A stretch of 64,000 nucleotides of DNA from Achromobacter spanius. GTDB lineage: Bacteria; Pseudomonadota; Gammaproteobacteria; Burkholderiales; Burkholderiaceae_B. The stretch spans positions 1,550,001 through 1,614,000 of the forward strand of contig NZ_CP121261.1 in NCBI RefSeq assembly GCF_029637605.1, in the 5' to 3' direction. Shown piece by piece: positions 47,245 through 56,629 of the stretch (positions are counted from its first letter, which is position 1; every line of letters begins with the position of its first letter). The position numbers were made by a program, and so were the translations under genes. Under the pieces are notes generated by a model. It was not told the DNA's origin, ran no database searches, and saw only the letters and a program-made list of their open reading frames with translations.

Positions 47245-47660
47245 TTCTGCTGGACACCAATGTCATCTCCGAGCCGCTGCGCCAGGCGCCCGCCGACGCC
47301 GTCATCGAATGGATAGACCGGCAGCCCCTGGAAACCTTGTTTCTTTCCGCCGTCACCGTCGCTGAATTGCGCTTTGGCGTGGCCTGCATGCCAGTGGGAA
47401 AACGGCGCGACGCCTTGCATGGCGACCTGGAACAGCGCGTCCTGGCCCTGTTTGCCGGGCGCATCCTGGCTTTCGATACGTCCGCCAGCCTGGAATACGT
47501 CGCGCTGATGGCGCGTGCGCGGGCCTCGGGCCAGGCCATCGGCGGGCCAGACGGCTACATCGCCGCCACCGCCGCCGCGCACGGGATGAGCGTCGCGACC
47601 CGGGACGTGGCGCCCTTTGAAGCCGCCGGCGTGTCCGTCATCAACCCGTGGGGCGCCTAG
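47241..47660 (+). CDS. VapC/FitB-family PIN-domain toxin
   Basis: 139 residues with the four PIN acidic residues: Asp5 in LLDTNVIS, Glu42 in TVAELRFG, Asp104 in GGPDGYIAA and Asp122 in ATRDVAPF. The fold is a metal-dependent RNase that cleaves tRNA or other RNA when freed from the antitoxin. The active site looks intact. It lies in a block otherwise made of sigma-factor-associated YCII and VOC genes, so it probably arrived separately. Confidence 0.9.
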   Translation: MILLDTNVISEPLRQAPADAVIEWIDRQPLETLFLSAVTVAELRFGVACMPVGKRRDALHGDLEQRVLALFAGRILAFDTSASLEYVALMARARASGQAIGGPDGYIAATAAAHGMSVATRDVAPFEAAGVSVINPWGA

Positions 47661-47801
47661 AACGCCACGGCACTAGTAATTACCCTGATATCGCGACATT
47701 CCTGTCGATCTGACCGCCTTTCATTCGTCGTCCCGATACAAGCCCCCGTTGTTCCACCCCGGACCCCAGCGGCGATGTCCACCCCCCAAGGAGAGACTCG
47801 G

Positions 47802-48212
47802 ATGCGTTTCATGATGATTGTGCGGGCCACGCCCGATAGCGAAGCCGGCCTGATGCCGGACGACAGCCTGCTTGCCGCGATGGCGACCTACCACGAAGCG
47901 CTGGTCAAGGCCGGCGTGCTGCTGGATGCCAATGGCCTGAAGCCCACCTCCCAAGGCTGGCGCGTGCAGTATGCCGACGGCCAACGCCAGGTGGTGGAAG
48001 GCCCTTTCGCGGAAACCAAGGAGCTGATCGCGGGCTACACCCTGATTCAGGTGCGCTCGCGCGAAGAAGCCATGCAATGGGCGATGCGCTTTCCACAACC
48101 CTTCCCGGGCCAGAACTGCGCGATCGAAGTACGCCAGTTGTACGAACTGGAAGACTTCGAACCCAGCCCGGAAGTGGAACGCTTTCGCGACATTCCCGGC
48201 GTCAGCCACTGA
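47802..48212 (+). CDS. YCII/DGPF-domain protein
   Basis: 136 residues from the ATG at 47802, which has AAGGAG at ideal spacing; an upstream in-frame ATG at 47775 does not. MRFMMIVRATPDSEAG and the variant signature EGPFAETKELIAGYTLI (D to E) place it in the same family as the 46539 gene. It starts a tight run YCII-VOC-sigma factor, as in the typical ECF42 neighbourhood. Confidence 0.9.
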   Translation: MRFMMIVRATPDSEAGLMPDDSLLAAMATYHEALVKAGVLLDANGLKPTSQGWRVQYADGQRQVVEGPFAETKELIAGYTLIQVRSREEAMQWAMRFPQPFPGQNCAIEVRQLYELEDFEPSPEVERFRDIPGVSH

Positions 48213-48230
48213 TATCCAGGAGACAAAGCC

Positions 48231-48638
48231 ATGCACAAGCAAATTTTCGTCAACATCGCCATTGGCGACATGCAGAAATCGCAAGCCTTCTTCAAGCAAC
48301 TGGGCTTCACCTTCAACCCGGATTTCACCAATGAGCAAGGCGCCTGCATGGTCATCAGCGATGACATCTACGCCATGCTTCTGACGCGCGATTTCTTCCA
48401 GGGCTTTACCGGCAAACCGCTGGTGAACGCCAAAGAGGCAACCGAAGTCCTGATCTGCCTGTCTTGCGAAAGTCGCGCCGAAGTCGACGACCTGGTCGCC
48501 CGCGCGCGGGCCGCCGGCGGCACCGTGCCGCGCGAGCCGCAAGACCACGGCTTCATGTACGCGCATGGCTTCGAAGACCTGGACGGCCACATCTGGGAAC
48601 TGGTCCACATGGCGCCCGGCGAGGTTCCCGCGGCATGA
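48231..48638 (+). CDS. VOC-superfamily (glyoxalase/bleomycin-resistance-like) protein
   Basis: 135 residues with the half-motif MHKQIFVNIAIGDMQKSQAF and the closing GFEDLDGHIWELVHM, which provides the late Glu ligand of VOC metalloenzymes. It resembles the lactoylglutathione-lyase-like proteins found beside YCII genes. Role unknown. It lies 18 bases after the YCII gene and overlaps the sigma-factor start as ATGA. Confidence 0.88.
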   Translation: MHKQIFVNIAIGDMQKSQAFFKQLGFTFNPDFTNEQGACMVISDDIYAMLLTRDFFQGFTGKPLVNAKEATEVLICLSCESRAEVDDLVARARAAGGTVPREPQDHGFMYAHGFEDLDGHIWELVHMAPGEVPAA

Positions 48639-49909
48639 CGCAGGCGGCCACGCATCGTGCCATCGAGGCGGTCTGGCGGATCGAGGCCGCCAGCGTCATC
48701 GCCGGCGTCGCGCGCCTGGTGCGCGACGTCGGGCTGGCCGAAGAACTGGCGCAGGACGCGCTGGTGACCGCCCTGGAACGCTGGCCGCAGACCGGCGTGC
48801 CGGACAACCCGGGAGCCTGGCTGATGACCACCGCAAAGAACCGTGCCCGCGACCGCTTGCGCCTGGATGCGCTGCACACCCGCAAGCACGAGCAGATCGG
48901 CCACGAACTTGAAGCCTTGCACGCAGACGTGGAACCCGACTTTGTCGACGCGCTGGACGCCGCCCGCCAGGACGACATCGGCGACGACCTGCTGCGCCTG
49001 GTGTTCACCGCCTGCCATCCGGTGCTGTCCACCGATGCCAGGGTGGCGTTGACGCTGCGCCTGCTGGGCGGGCTGTCCACCGCCGAGATCGCCCGCGCGT
49101 TTCTGGCATCCGAATCCACCATTGCCCAGCGCATCGTGCGCGCCAAGCGCAGCTTGACCGCCGCGAATGTGCCGTTTGAAGTGCCCGATGCCAAGGACCG
49201 CGCCGCGCGCCTGGCGTCGGTGCTGGAAGTCATCTACCTGATTTTCAATGAAGGCTATTCGGCGACGTCCGGCGACGATTGGATGCGCCCGGCGCTGTGC
49301 GACGAAGCCTTGCGACTAGGCCGCATTCTGGCCGAACTCACCCCGGACGACGCCGAAGTGCACGGCCTGGTGGCGCTGATGGAACTGCAAGCCTCGCGCC
49401 TGCATGCGCGCACGGACGCTGGCGGCAAGCCTGTGCTGCTGATGGACCAGGACCGCAGCCGCTGGGACCCCTTGCTGATCCGGCGCGGTTTGGCCGCGCT
49501 GACCCGTGCCGCCGCGCTGGGCGGGCCGCACGGGCCCTATGCCTTACAGGCGGAATTGGCCGCCTGCCACGCGCGCGCGCCCACGCCGCCAGACACCGAC
49601 TGGCCACGTATCGTGGCGCTTTACGACGCGCTGGTGCAATTGACGCCATCGCCCGTGGTTGCGCTGAACCGCGCAGTGGCCGTGGGCATGGCGTTCGGGC
49701 CGCAGGCGGGGTTGGATCTGGTCGACGCGCTGGCGAGCGAGCCCGCCCTGGCCAACTACCACTGGCTGCCCAGCGTGCGCGGCGACCTGCTGGCCAAGCT
49801 GGGGCGCAACGCCGAAGCCCGGACAGAATTCGAACGCGCGGCCGGCATGACCCGCAACGCCCGGGAACGTGAACTGCTGTTGGCGCGCGCCCAGGCGATG
49901 CAGGCGTAA
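48635..49909 (+). CDS. ECF42-type RNA polymerase sigma factor with TPR-like C-terminal extension
   Basis: 424 residues, more than twice a minimal ECF factor. Sigma region 2 is at about 15-80 (GLAEELAQDALVTALERW) and region 4 at about 140-185 (LGGLSTAEIARAFLASEST). The last 220 residues are helical (FNEGYSATSGDDWMRPALC and PVVALNRAVAVGMAFGP), the DUF6596/TPR extension that in the ECF42 group replaces a separate anti-sigma factor. No anti-sigma gene is adjacent. Its likely targets include the neighbouring YCII and VOC genes. Confidence 0.92.
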   Translation: MTQAATHRAIEAVWRIEAASVIAGVARLVRDVGLAEELAQDALVTALERWPQTGVPDNPGAWLMTTAKNRARDRLRLDALHTRKHEQIGHELEALHADVEPDFVDALDAARQDDIGDDLLRLVFTACHPVLSTDARVALTLRLLGGLSTAEIARAFLASESTIAQRIVRAKRSLTAANVPFEVPDAKDRAARLASVLEVIYLIFNEGYSATSGDDWMRPALCDEALRLGRILAELTPDDAEVHGLVALMELQASRLHARTDAGGKPVLLMDQDRSRWDPLLIRRGLAALTRAAALGGPHGPYALQAELAACHARAPTPPDTDWPRIVALYDALVQLTPSPVVALNRAVAVGMAFGPQAGLDLVDALASEPALANYHWLPSVRGDLLAKLGRNAEARTEFERAAGMTRNARERELLLARAQAMQA

Positions 49910-49995
49910 GCGATTCCTGGCTAGCCGATTCACGCCCACGCGATGCGCGCCTTGCCGAACGGCCGACAAGCCAGCGTCGTGCTTAAATTCCACGC

Positions 49996-50865
49996 ATGGT
50001 TTCCCTGCCTGCCGCCTCGTCCGATGCCGACGCTTCCGTATTGACGGGTGTGCCGGCGGCGTTCGACCACCCCAATGACCGCGCCGAATTTCGCCACGCC
50101 GCGCATCAGCCCGGCGTGGAGCTATACCGCGCCCACATCATCCGCCACGCCTTCGAACCGCACACGCATGAAGCCTATGGCCTGGGCGCCATCGAGTCCG
50201 GCGTCGAACGGTTTCGCTATCGCGGCGCCGATCACCTGGCGCCGTCCGGCTCGGTCGTGCTGATGAATCCCGACGAGCTGCACACCGGCCGCGCCGAAAC
50301 GGAAGGCGGCTGGCGCTACCGCATGGTGTACATCGACCCCGACGTGGTGGCCCGCGTGTCGGGCGAAGCCGGCTGGTGGTTCGACTCCGCCGTCGGCCAT
50401 GACGCCCCCGGCGCGCAGCGCGTCACCGCCCTGCTCGACACCTTATGGCGTTCGCACGAACCGCTGGCTTTCGACAGCGCGCTCTACACGCTGCTCAGTG
50501 AATTCCGCCGTCACGCCCAGGTGCCGCGCGATGCGCCGTCCGAGGGTGCGCCGCGTTTTGCGCCGGTCGTCGACTACCTGCGCGCGAATCTGTCGCGCCG
50601 CCTGACGCTGGATGAACTGGCGGCAGTGGCAGAACTGAGCCCCTTTCATTTCCTGCGGCGCTTTCAGTCGCACTACCACGCCACGCCCCAGCAGATGCTG
50701 ATGGCCTTGCGGCTGTTCGAAGCCAAGCGCCTGTTGGCCGCGGGCATCGCGCCGGCCCAGGCGGCGCTGGCGGCCGGCCTGACTGACCAAGCGCACCTGA
50801 CGCGGGCGTTTTCGCGCCGCTATGGCGTCACGCCCGCCCGCTATCAGAAGCAGGTACGTGGGTAG
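49996..50865 (+). CDS. AraC-family transcriptional regulator
   Basis: 289 residues. The N-terminal cupin (HAFEPHTHEAYGLGAIESG, MNPDELHTGRAE) is of the AraC_binding type, often linked to amino-acid or aromatic exporters. The C-terminal helix-turn-helices are LDELAAVAELSPFHFLRRFQ and AALAAGLTDQAHLTRAFSRR. The EamA-type exporter gene starts 81 bases downstream, so regulation of that exporter is likely. Confidence 0.9.
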   Translation: MVSLPAASSDADASVLTGVPAAFDHPNDRAEFRHAAHQPGVELYRAHIIRHAFEPHTHEAYGLGAIESGVERFRYRGADHLAPSGSVVLMNPDELHTGRAETEGGWRYRMVYIDPDVVARVSGEAGWWFDSAVGHDAPGAQRVTALLDTLWRSHEPLAFDSALYTLLSEFRRHAQVPRDAPSEGAPRFAPVVDYLRANLSRRLTLDELAAVAELSPFHFLRRFQSHYHATPQQMLMALRLFEAKRLLAAGIAPAQAALAAGLTDQAHLTRAFSRRYGVTPARYQKQVRG

Positions 50866-50946
50866 GCCAGCCTAAACCGCAATCTGGTACAAGATTCGCC
50901 CAGCCCGCGCCGCTAGACTGCCCGCATCGATACGCAGGAGCATGGC

Positions 50947-51906
50947 ATGTGGGCAGGAACCCTTTACGCGCTGGCCGCCGGCCTGATGTGGGGGCTGGTG
51001 TTCGTGGGGCCGTTGTTGCTGCCGGAATATCCAGCGGCGCTGCAATCGGTGGCGCGCTACCTGGCGTTTGGGCTGATCGCGCTGCCGCTGGCGTGGCTGG
51101 ACCGCAATCGGCTGCGGCAACTGCGCCGCGCCGACTGGATCGAGGCGCTGAAACTGGCCGCCATCGGCAACCTGCTGTACTACCTGTGCCTGGCCAGCGC
51201 CATCCAGCGCGCGGGCGGCCCCGTGCCCACGATGATCATCGGCACGCTGCCGGTCGTGATTGCCGTCTGCGCCAACCTGCGCAATGCGCGCCGCGACGGG
51301 AAACTGCCGTGGAAACGCTTGGCGCCCTCGCTGGCTCTGATTGCGCTGGGCATCGGCTGCGTCAACCAAGTAGAGCTGCAAGCGCTGCGCCAGGACGCCA
51401 ATGCCGACTTGTCGCGCTACGTCGTGGGCGCCCTGCTGGCGCTGGCCGCCGTCGCCTGCTGGACCTGGTATCCCCTGCGAAACGCCGATTGGCTACGCGC
51501 GCATCCCGACCGCAGCCCCAGCACCTGGGCCACCGCGCAGGGCGTGGCCACCCTGCCGCTGGCGCTGGCGGGCTACGCGGTGCTGTGGGGCGGCATGGCC
51601 GCTACCGGCAGCCCGTTTGACATGCCGCTGGGACCGCGCCCCGACGTATTCCTGGGCCTGATGATCGCCATCGGCCTGTTCGCGTCCTGGTTGGGCACGC
51701 TGTGCTGGAATGAGGCCAGCCAACGCCTGCCCACCGCCCTGGCCGGCCAGCTTATCGTCTTTGAAACGCTGGCCGCGCTGGCCTACGCCTTCATTCTGCG
51801 CGGCACCATGCCGCAACCGCTGACCTTGGTTGGCATCGCCTGCCTGATGGTGGGCGTGCTGCGCGCGGTGCGCGTCAAGCCGGTGCCGGTGCCCGCGCCG
51901 CTATAG
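50947..51906 (+). CDS. EamA/DMT-superfamily transporter
   Basis: 319 residues, about ten membrane helices in two EamA repeats (GTLYALAAGLMWGLVFVGPL; RYVVGALLALAAVACWTWYP). AGGAG lies 6 bases before the ATG. Members export amino acids, nucleosides or other metabolites. It follows the AraC regulator in the same direction. The 3' end overlaps the stop of the convergent MFS gene by 6 bases. Confidence 0.9.
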   Translation: MWAGTLYALAAGLMWGLVFVGPLLLPEYPAALQSVARYLAFGLIALPLAWLDRNRLRQLRRADWIEALKLAAIGNLLYYLCLASAIQRAGGPVPTMIIGTLPVVIAVCANLRNARRDGKLPWKRLAPSLALIALGIGCVNQVELQALRQDANADLSRYVVGALLALAAVACWTWYPLRNADWLRAHPDRSPSTWATAQGVATLPLALAGYAVLWGGMAATGSPFDMPLGPRPDVFLGLMIAIGLFASWLGTLCWNEASQRLPTALAGQLIVFETLAALAYAFILRGTMPQPLTLVGIACLMVGVLRAVRVKPVPVPAPL

Positions 51907-53085
51907 CTGGGCCGCCCGAACTCGCCGTAGACCGGCGGCGATCACCAGGCCCCCCAGCGCCGCCGCCAACACCACATACGACGCCGCCCCCCAGCCAAAG
52001 CGGTCTATCACCCCACCCACGGTGACCGGCCCGATCACCTGCCCCAGGTTGCTGCCCTGCATCACCAGCCCGACCGACGCCGCCGTCAGCGCGGGGCGCG
52101 GCGCGACCAGCGGCGCGGTGCCCAGCAAGGTGGCGGGAATCAGGCCGCCCACCGCCGAGAACAGCACGCACAGCAGGAAGGTCGGCATGGCCGGCAGCAC
52201 GGATTGGAAGATCAGCAGTGCCACCACGCCCATCGTGGCGCTGGCGCAGGCGATCAGGGAGGACCGCCGCCACCCGCGCGCCAGCAGTACGCCCGCGCCC
52301 AGGTTGCCGATGATGTTGGCGGCGCTGGCGATGGCGCTGTACAGGCCCGCCTGTGCCAGCGTCAGGCCCAGTTGTTCCATCAGCAGCACCGGCAGGAACG
52401 TGAACAGCGCGAAGAACATCAGGCTGTAGAGCGTGAACGACAAGGCCAGCAGCACCGGGCCGGCCGCGCCCAGCGTATCGACGGTGTCTTGCCGCAAGCC
52501 GCGCCAAGACAAGGAGGCCGTGGCCGTGGATTCCCTCGCGGGCACCAGCGCCGCCACGCTTGCCAGCGCCACGGCCACCGCCGCGCCCGCGCACCACCAA
52601 TAGGCCTGCCAGTGGTCAAACGCCTGCGAGGCCAGCATCGCGACGGCCATGCCGGTCGGCATGTAGCAGCTCCAGAGCGCAAAAGCGAAATCCCGGCCGG
52701 ACGACGACACCATGCGCTGCAAGGCGGCGGGGCCGGCCACGGTAATCATCAGGAAACCCAAGCCCTCGATCACGCGGGACGCCAGCAGCAGCCCGTAGCT
52801 GGGCGCCATGGCCCCCATGGCCGTGCCCAGCGCCGTGGCCAGCAAGCCCAGCAACAGCATGCGCCGCGCACCGAAACGCGCGATCACGCCGCCGGCGGCA
52901 ATACCGCCCACCACGCCCAATAGCGAAAACACGGCGGTCAGCGTGCCGATCGACGCCAGGTCCAGGCCCATGTCCTGGCGCAACAAGGGCGCGGCGATGA
53001 TCACCTTGCCCACCTGCAACGACGCCACCACGCCCGCGCCCACAATAGCCAGCACCCCGGCCCAACGGGTTTCACCCTGATTCAT
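51901..53085 (-). CDS. MFS transporter (CynX/NimT or drug-efflux-like)
   Basis: 394 residues from the ATG at 53085 with GAGG upstream. Twelve spans; typical segments are GVIARFGARRMLLLGLLATA and the second-half loop. The substrate is unknown. It is divergent from a LysR gene across 131 bases that contain a run of GATCAC repeats, so LysR control is likely. Confidence 0.88.
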   Translation of the reverse strand: MNQGETRWAGVLAIVGAGVVASLQVGKVIIAAPLLRQDMGLDLASIGTLTAVFSLLGVVGGIAAGGVIARFGARRMLLLGLLATALGTAMGAMAPSYGLLLASRVIEGLGFLMITVAGPAALQRMVSSSGRDFAFALWSCYMPTGMAVAMLASQAFDHWQAYWWCAGAAVAVALASVAALVPARESTATASLSWRGLRQDTVDTLGAAGPVLLALSFTLYSLMFFALFTFLPVLLMEQLGLTLAQAGLYSAIASAANIIGNLGAGVLLARGWRRSSLIACASATMGVVALLIFQSVLPAMPTFLLCVLFSAVGGLIPATLLGTAPLVAPRPALTAASVGLVMQGSNLGQVIGPVTVGGVIDRFGWGAASYVVLAAALGGLVIAAGLRRVRAAQL

Positions 53086-53166
53086 TGCTGCCTCGATACC
53101 CATGCGATGGTCGCCAGCATGCCCGCTGGAAACGATCTTGAGAAGTGATTATTTTTCGATGAAAAT

Positions 53167-53209
53167 GATCGACAAAATAGATCACTGTATCGATCACTGA
53201 ATCGATCAC
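53167..53209. promoter_or_regulatory. direct repeats (GATCAC) in the MFS/LysR divergon
   Basis: GATC words start at 53167, 53180, 53192 and 53204; the last three read GATCAC and are spaced exactly 12 bases, with similar TGTATC/TGAATC fillers. They end 7 bases before the LysR start codon. The spacing of about one helical turn suggests cooperative binding along one DNA face. Confidence 0.55.
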
Positions 53210-53216
53210 CCGCCCG

Positions 53217-54122
53217 ATGATAGATGCCCTGACCCTGGACCAATTGCGCGTGTTCGCCGCCGTGGCGGACGCCGGCAGCTTTCGCGCCGCCGCCCGCCGC
53301 CTGTCGCGCGTGCAATCGGCGGTCAGCCACGCCATCGCCAATATGGAACAGCAGTTGGGCGTGACGCTGTTCGACCGCGCCGGCCATCGCCCCGTGATGA
53401 CGCCGCAAGGCCAGGCGCTGCTGGCCAATGCCCGCGACATTCTGCTGCGCGTGGACGCGCTGCGCGCGCGAGCGCAAGGCATGGGCACGGGCGTCGAACT
53501 GGAGCTTTCGCTGGTGGTGGACACCCTGTTTCCGATCGCCACGGTGGGCGCGGCGCTAAAGACCATGCGCGACTTGTATCCCATGGTGGCCACGCGCGTG
53601 GCGGTCTTGCCGCTGGGCGGCCCGATTGATGCCTTGCTGTCGGGCAGCCATACGCTGGGCATCATTGCGGGCGAGCATTTTCGCCACCCGCGTATTGCCG
53701 TGCAGGCCTTGTCGTCGGTGCAGATGGTGGCCGTTGTGGGTGCCGGCCATCCGCTGGCGCGGCACGCAGCCGGCAACGCCACGTTAGGCGCGCCGGAATT
53801 GGCCGACCACTTGCAGATCGTGCAATCCGATTCGTCCAGCTTGAGCGAGGGGCGTGACTTTGCGGTGCTGTCGCCGCAAACCTGCCGCGTCAGCGGTCAG
53901 GACACCAAACATGCATTGATTGTGGCGGGCCTGGGCTGGGGCCGCTTGCCGCTCTGGCAGGTGGAGCGCGACCTGGCCGAAGGCCGGCTGGTGCGCCTGC
54001 CCACGCACAGCCTGGGGCGCGGCAGCCAGGTCGCCACCGAGACGTACCTGGCGCACCGCATCGACATGCCGCTGGGCCCGGCCGCCCGTGCGTTTGCGGA
54101 TGCGCTGCGGGCCAGCGCCTAA
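53217..54122 (+). CDS. LysR-family transcriptional regulator
   Basis: 301 residues with the usual winged helix (LDQLRVFAAVADAGSFRAAA, VQSAVSHAIANMEQQLGVTL) and a C-terminal effector domain. Divergent from the MFS gene and probably its regulator. The leader between the repeats and the ATG is very short and lacks a clear ribosome-binding site. The stop TAA overlaps the stop of the convergent DUF169 gene by two bases. Confidence 0.9.
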   Translation: MIDALTLDQLRVFAAVADAGSFRAAARRLSRVQSAVSHAIANMEQQLGVTLFDRAGHRPVMTPQGQALLANARDILLRVDALRARAQGMGTGVELELSLVVDTLFPIATVGAALKTMRDLYPMVATRVAVLPLGGPIDALLSGSHTLGIIAGEHFRHPRIAVQALSSVQMVAVVGAGHPLARHAAGNATLGAPELADHLQIVQSDSSSLSEGRDFAVLSPQTCRVSGQDTKHALIVAGLGWGRLPLWQVERDLAEGRLVRLPTHSLGRGSQVATETYLAHRIDMPLGPAARAFADALRASA

Positions 54123-54919
54123 GCGCCCCGCGCGGGCGCTTGCGCATAGCTCACCCCCATACCCGCGCGCACATCGTTCTGTATGCCATAAGGCGCGATC
54201 GGATAGCGCAAGCCGTTGGCGGCCAAGGCCTTCATGCCTTCGATGGCAATCGGCAGGTAGCGCGGCGGCAGCGCCATCAGCATTTCTTCATCAGGCACGC
54301 CGCCGTAACGGCGTTCGGCGAAACAGGGTAATGACAAGCTCGGTTCGCCCGTGGCAAGCGCCCGGCCCCAGGAGTCCGCACAGGCCGTTTCGCCCACCAC
54401 GCTAAAGTCAAAGCGCCGATAGTTCTTCCACTGCAAGCCATTGATAAGAATGATCATCTGCCCCGGCGTGGCATACACCAGGCAGATGTCGGGCGGGTTC
54501 AGCCGCCCCGAGGCCAGCGGCGACACCACCATGCCCCGGTACTTGCCCGCGGGCACACAGGACAGCGCTTCCTGGCGCGCGCGGGCATCGGCTTCAGTGG
54601 CATGCCACACGCCCACGTAGTCCTTGCCGCTTTTCCAGGCCTCGTCCTGCGGGCCCAGTCCTATCACCGCGCGGCATTGCGACCCGACAAGATCATCACC
54701 CGTGATGCCCACCGTCCAACCCAGCCGCGCCGCCATGCCGACGATCTGGTCGGTGGTATGCGTGGCTTGCGGCCGGCGCAAGCCCTTCACGCCAGCCATG
54801 TCCGCTTCGTTCTCAAACAGCTTCATGCCGATGACCGTGGTCTTCAAGCGCAGCAGCTTGTTCAGGTCGTCCACCAACTCGGGCCAGTTCAAGGCCGCGT
54901 CAAACGTTGTCTCTTCCAT
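54119..54919 (-). CDS. DUF169-family protein
   Basis: 266 residues from the ATG at 54919 with AGGAC upstream. DUF169 marks are IGMKLFENEADMAG, GLRRPQ, and the two Cys-containing stretches GSQCRAVIGLG and VVGETACADSW. The family is often found with iron-sulfur or anaerobic metabolism genes and may bind a cofactor through its cysteines; its function is not established. It lies between two LysR genes with no clear operon partner. Confidence 0.85.
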   Translation of the reverse strand: MEETTFDAALNWPELVDDLNKLLRLKTTVIGMKLFENEADMAGVKGLRRPQATHTTDQIVGMAARLGWTVGITGDDLVGSQCRAVIGLGPQDEAWKSGKDYVGVWHATEADARARQEALSCVPAGKYRGMVVSPLASGRLNPPDICLVYATPGQMIILINGLQWKNYRRFDFSVVGETACADSWGRALATGEPSLSLPCFAERRYGGVPDEEMLMALPPRYLPIAIEGMKALAANGLRYPIAPYGIQNDVRAGMGVSYAQAPARGA

Positions 54920-55021
54920 ACCTGTCCTTTGGACTGTTGTGCGCGGCGTCTGCCGCGATGGGAATTCGTACTGGCGAGTGCTAAGCATGCACCAATCCGC
55001 CCGCGCATGAAACACGCAGAA

Positions 55022-55915
55022 CTAGTCTTCGCGCCGAATGCCGCCTGGCGCTTGCCGCTGCAACATCGCAAACAAAGCCTGAACCGGCGCGCTGTCCGCC
55101 GCCTGCGCGGATGCCGCCAACCCGAACGACCGGTACAGCGGCGCGGCCAGTCGCAGCACACGCAAGCCGCGACGGTTCTCAGGCAAGGTCAGCGCGGGCA
55201 CCAGCGACACACCCACGCCTTCGCGCACCAGCGCAAACGCGCTGCTCCAGTCGCGCACCGTGGCGCGCACGTCCGTGATCGTCACGCCCTCGCCATTCGC
55301 CACGCTTTGCGCATGCACGCTGCATCCGCCCGTGGCCAGCACGAAGGGCTGCCCGGCAAGCTCGGCCAGATCGATGGAGTTGCCGGCGCGCGCCAGCGGA
55401 TGCGTGGCGGGCAGCACAACCAACCATTCATCCTCGCCAAGCGGGCACACGTGCCGGTCGGGCGCGGCGTTCAGCACCACGCCCACATCCACGGTATTGG
55501 CCGCCAGCAGCGTTTCGACTTCGTCATCACTGGCTTCCAGGGACACGACATCGATGGCCGGATGCAATTGCCGAAAGCGCCGCAACACGGGCGGCAGAAT
55601 CGTCGAGAACACCATCGGAAAACTGGCCAGCCGCAAGGTGCCGCGCGCCGCGCCGCGCGCGTCTTGCGCCATCTCTTGAATGCGTCGCAGCGCATCCAGC
55701 ATGGCGCGTGCTTCATCCGCCACGCGCAGACCCAGCGCGGTAGGCAGCGTCTGCCTGCGTTCGCGGGTGAAGAGCGGTGCGCCCAGCGTGTCTTCCAGGT
55801 TGGCGATGGCCTGGCTGGCGCCGGACTGGGTCATGCCCACCTCGGCCGCCGCGTGCGTGATGTTGCCGGCGTCGGCCACCGCCAGCACCAGCCGCCAGTG
55901 CATCAAGTTCATCAT
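55022..55915 (-). CDS. LysR-family transcriptional regulator
   Basis: 297 residues from the ATG at 55915. Winged helix MHWRLVLAVADAGNITHAAA with MTQSGASQAIANLEDTLGAP, then a substrate domain (LRLASFPMVFSTILPPVLRR). It is divergent from the glutathione transferase gene across 97 bases and is its probable regulator. Confidence 0.9.
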   Translation of the reverse strand: MMNLMHWRLVLAVADAGNITHAAAEVGMTQSGASQAIANLEDTLGAPLFTRERRQTLPTALGLRVADEARAMLDALRRIQEMAQDARGAARGTLRLASFPMVFSTILPPVLRRFRQLHPAIDVVSLEASDDEVETLLAANTVDVGVVLNAAPDRHVCPLGEDEWLVVLPATHPLARAGNSIDLAELAGQPFVLATGGCSVHAQSVANGEGVTITDVRATVRDWSSAFALVREGVGVSLVPALTLPENRRGLRVLRLAAPLYRSFGLAASAQAADSAPVQALFAMLQRQAPGGIRRED

Positions 55916-56012
55916 GGCATCAGCCCCGCTTATTCCACATTTTTGAAGAAGTAATTTTACGCATGCCTCGGGCGGCCTCAAGCTGAACGCCTTGTTGAAT
56001 CAGGAGTGACCG

Positions 56013-56627
56013 ATGAAGCTGTATTACGCCCCCGACACCTGCTCACTGTCGCCACACATCGTGCTGCGGGAGCTGGGCCTGCCCTTCACGCTGGTGCGCG
56101 TCAACAACCAGACCAAGCGCACGGAAGACGGCGGCGACTTCCTGGCGATCAACCCCAAGGGCTATGTCGCCGCGCTGCAACGTGACGATGGGCAAGTGCT
56201 GACCGAGGGGCCAGCCATCGTGCAGTACCTGGCGGACTTGAAGCCGGAAGCCGGATTGGCGCCGGCCAACGGCACGTGGGAGCGCAGCCGCTTGCAGGAA
56301 TGGCTGAACTTCATCAGCACCGAAATCCATGGCGGCTTTGGCCCGCTGTTCAACCGCGCGCTGCCACCCGCTGCACGCCAGTGGTGGCAGGCGCGGTTGG
56401 AAAAACGGCTGGACTATGTGGCGGGCGCCTTGCAGCCGCATTCGTATCTGGTCGACGACCGTTTCGGTGTGGCCGATGCCTACCTGTACACGGTCTTGCG
56501 CTGGGCCGCGTTCTTCGACATGAGCCTGGCGCGCTGGCCCGCCCTGGCGGACTACATGGCCCGCATTGGCGAGCGGCCCAGCGTGCGGGCGGCGTTGGCG
56601 GCCGAAGGGCTTGCCAGCGGGACGTAA
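56013..56627 (+). CDS. glutathione S-transferase
   Basis: 204 residues. The thioredoxin-like N-terminal domain starts MKLYYAPDTCSLSPHIVLRE, with Cys10 and Ser11 near the usual catalytic position of beta-class enzymes. NPKGYVAAL (cis-proline loop) and EGPAIVQYLAD follow. The C-terminal all-helical domain contains the N-capping segment FGVADAYLYTVLRW. It conjugates or reduces electrophiles with glutathione in the cytoplasm. Its end is followed at once by the remains of a LysR gene on the other strand. Confidence 0.92.
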   Translation: MKLYYAPDTCSLSPHIVLRELGLPFTLVRVNNQTKRTEDGGDFLAINPKGYVAALQRDDGQVLTEGPAIVQYLADLKPEAGLAPANGTWERSRLQEWLNFISTEIHGGFGPLFNRALPPAARQWWQARLEKRLDYVAGALQPHSYLVDDRFGVADAYLYTVLRWAAFFDMSLARWPALADYMARIGERPSVRAALAAEGLASGT

Positions 56628-56629
56628 GC

